From NCBI GenBank assembly GCA_001783355.1, contig MFMA01000033.1, positions 4,852 to 10,118 on the forward strand: a stretch of 5,267 nt of DNA, in the 5' to 3' direction. A program made the translations under genes and the position numbers. Shown here piece after piece: positions 4,410-5,267 of this stretch (the stretch's first letter is position 1; each line of letters starts with the position of its first letter). This DNA is from Candidatus Kaiserbacteria bacterium RIFCSPLOWO2_01_FULL_54_20 (GTDB lineage Bacteria > Patescibacteriota > Minisyncoccia > Phycocordibacterales > UBA2100). Under the pieces are notes generated by a model. The model was given only the letters and a program-made list of their open reading frames with translations, had not been told where the DNA came from and did not search any database.

Positions 4410-5035
4410 ACCTTCCCTTTGTGCGGGTTCGCTGCGCGGATCTCCTTGCCGGCTACCTTGCCCTTCTCGTCTACCTCGTACACATACGCCTCCCCGATAC
4501 CGAACTCGAGCTTCAAGACTTCAGCGATACTCAAGTCTTCTAGATATTTAACGAGTGCCCGAAGCGAATTGCCGTGCGCCGTCAAAACAACATTCTTGCC
4601 CGCCACCAGGTCGGGAAGGATGTGCTCTTGGTAGTACGGAACGATGCGCTTATATACATCTTCGAGCGTCTCGCCTTCCGGTATCGGATGGTCCCAGCTT
4701 CTGCGTATTCTTTGGAATTCCTCCTCCCCGACATCCTCTTTTACCTGCCATTTGTTCTTGCCCTGATAGATACCATAGTGTCGCTCATTGAGCGCCTGAT
4801 GCTCGACCGTCGGCGGGGCGATGCCGAGCGCGTCTTTCATGATCTCCCACGTTTCCTTGGCACGCTTCAAAACCGATGTATACGCGCGATCTATTCTGAT
4901 GCCTCGCAAAGATTCCGCCGCGCGGAGCGCATCTTCCTTCCCTTTCTGCGCGAGCGGGATGTCCGTCCAGCCTTGCCAGAGACCGAGCGCGTTCCACTCC
5001 GACGTGCCGTGTCTTACCAGAATGAGGTACGCCAT
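4406..5035 (-). CDS. gpmA: 2,3-bisphosphoglycerate-dependent phosphoglycerate mutase
   Basis: Interconverts 3- and 2-phosphoglycerate in glycolysis through a phosphohistidine. It is 209 aa. The phosphorylated His9 lies in the LVRHGTSEWN motif at 6-15. QGWTDIPL at 21-28, the SVLKRA Arg58, LNERHYGIYQG at 82-92 with Glu84, and the second catalytic His154 in TAHGNSLRALVKYL are all present, and these last blocks are nearly those of E. coli GpmA. Compared with the 250-aa E. coli enzyme, a stretch of about 25 residues between WRR and the ...ESL..T..R region is missing (here IRRSWDHPIPEGETLEDVYKR), and the C-terminal tail is shorter. It starts 11 nt after the eno stop, with no Shine-Dalgarno, so it is probably translated from an eno-gpmA message. 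Its TAA overlaps the stop of the opposing gene. Confidence 0.96.
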   Translation of the reverse strand: MAYLILVRHGTSEWNALGLWQGWTDIPLAQKGKEDALRAAESLRGIRIDRAYTSVLKRAKETWEIMKDALGIAPPTVEHQALNERHYGIYQGKNKWQVKEDVGEEEFQRIRRSWDHPIPEGETLEDVYKRIVPYYQEHILPDLVAGKNVVLTAHGNSLRALVKYLEDLSIAEVLKLEFGIGEAYVYEVDEKGKVAGKEIRAANPHKGKV

Positions 5036-5046
5036 TTCAGGGGATT

Positions 5047-5267
5047 CTACTGCAATGCGCTCTTGCCCGCAAAGACTGCCTGTTGGCCGAGCGCCTCTTC
5101 GATGCGAAGGAGTTCGTTGTATTTCGCCGTTCTGTCGGTGCGCGAGGTGGAACCGGTCTTTATCTGTCCCGTCCCTAAGCCAACCGCAAGATGCGCGATG
5201 GTGGTGTCTTCCGTCTCGCCGGAGCGGTGAGAAATGACGGCTTTCCAGCCCGAAGCGTGCGCCATAT
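5047..5267 (-). CDS. eno: Enolase, C-terminal part (cut by window edge)
   Basis: Only the last roughly 72 residues are inside the window; the rest continues beyond 5267. Enolase dehydrates 2-phosphoglycerate to phosphoenolpyruvate. The visible part holds the signature SHRSGETED, supplying the His-Arg-Ser that binds substrate phosphate, and GQIKTGS with the catalytic lysine, followed by the typical AKYNELLRIEEALG end. The usual TIADLAVG reads TIAHLAVG here, a His for the common Asp. Stop is TAG. It precedes gpmA by 11 nt; the two encode adjacent glycolytic steps. Confidence 0.97.
   Translation of the reverse strand, partial: MAHASGWKAVISHRSGETEDTTIAHLAVGLGTGQIKTGSTSRTDRTAKYNELLRIEEALGQQAVFAGKSALQ

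Noticed and set aside
4574..5230. Plus-strand open frame of 218 codons
   Set aside because: Antisense to gpmA and eno, both unambiguous; composition is that of a reversed-complement shadow.

Overview
The window reads as a compact piece of bacterial chromosome, most plausibly from a Patescibacteria/CPR-type (Parcubacteria-like) genome. The basis is tightly packed genes, a cupredoxin variant of the kind I associate with those lineages, small uncharacterised membrane proteins, a short phosphoglycerate mutase, and few Shine-Dalgarno sequences. This assignment is inference; no rRNA or other marker gene is present. The standard code with all three stops fits every gene, and base composition by eye is a little above half G+C throughout. 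No mobile element, CRISPR array or tRNA was seen.

Layout, right to left along the minus strand: the 3' end of enolase (eno, cut by the window edge) is followed 11 nt later by a 2,3-bisphosphoglycerate-dependent phosphoglycerate mutase (gpmA). These two consecutive glycolytic steps are probably one operon. gpmA meets a plus-strand gene head-on and the two stop codons share four bases (TTAG). The plus-strand gene encodes a small multi-pass membrane protein with a DedA/VTT-like look. Divergent from it, across about 77 nt, lies a minus-strand pair: a seven-helix PQ-loop/SWEET-like membrane protein and, 13 nt later, a shikimate-kinase-like P-loop kinase.

Next comes a 177-nt gap, then a 62-aa Cys-rich (CxxC...CCxxC) protein that has the only perfect Shine-Dalgarno in the window. 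It is followed by a strong minus-strand intrinsic terminator. Immediately beyond the terminator is pyrF-pyrE, encoding the last two steps of de novo UMP synthesis in the order OMP decarboxylase then orotate phosphoribosyltransferase. Last is a membrane-anchored cupredoxin-fold protein with its own extended -10 promoter just after the pyrE stop.

The most interesting points are the cupredoxin, which has lost all four canonical type-1 copper ligands but carries a different His/Cys set; the 62-aa Cys protein, which sits as a stand-alone cassette; the terminator placed only 31 nt before pyrF, which raises the question of attenuation; -10-like elements so close to start codons that very short or absent leaders are suggested; and the paired kinase/transporter-like genes of unknown role. 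No clearly new multi-gene system is evident. No stretch over 300 nt lacks a gene; the largest gap is 2340-2516.
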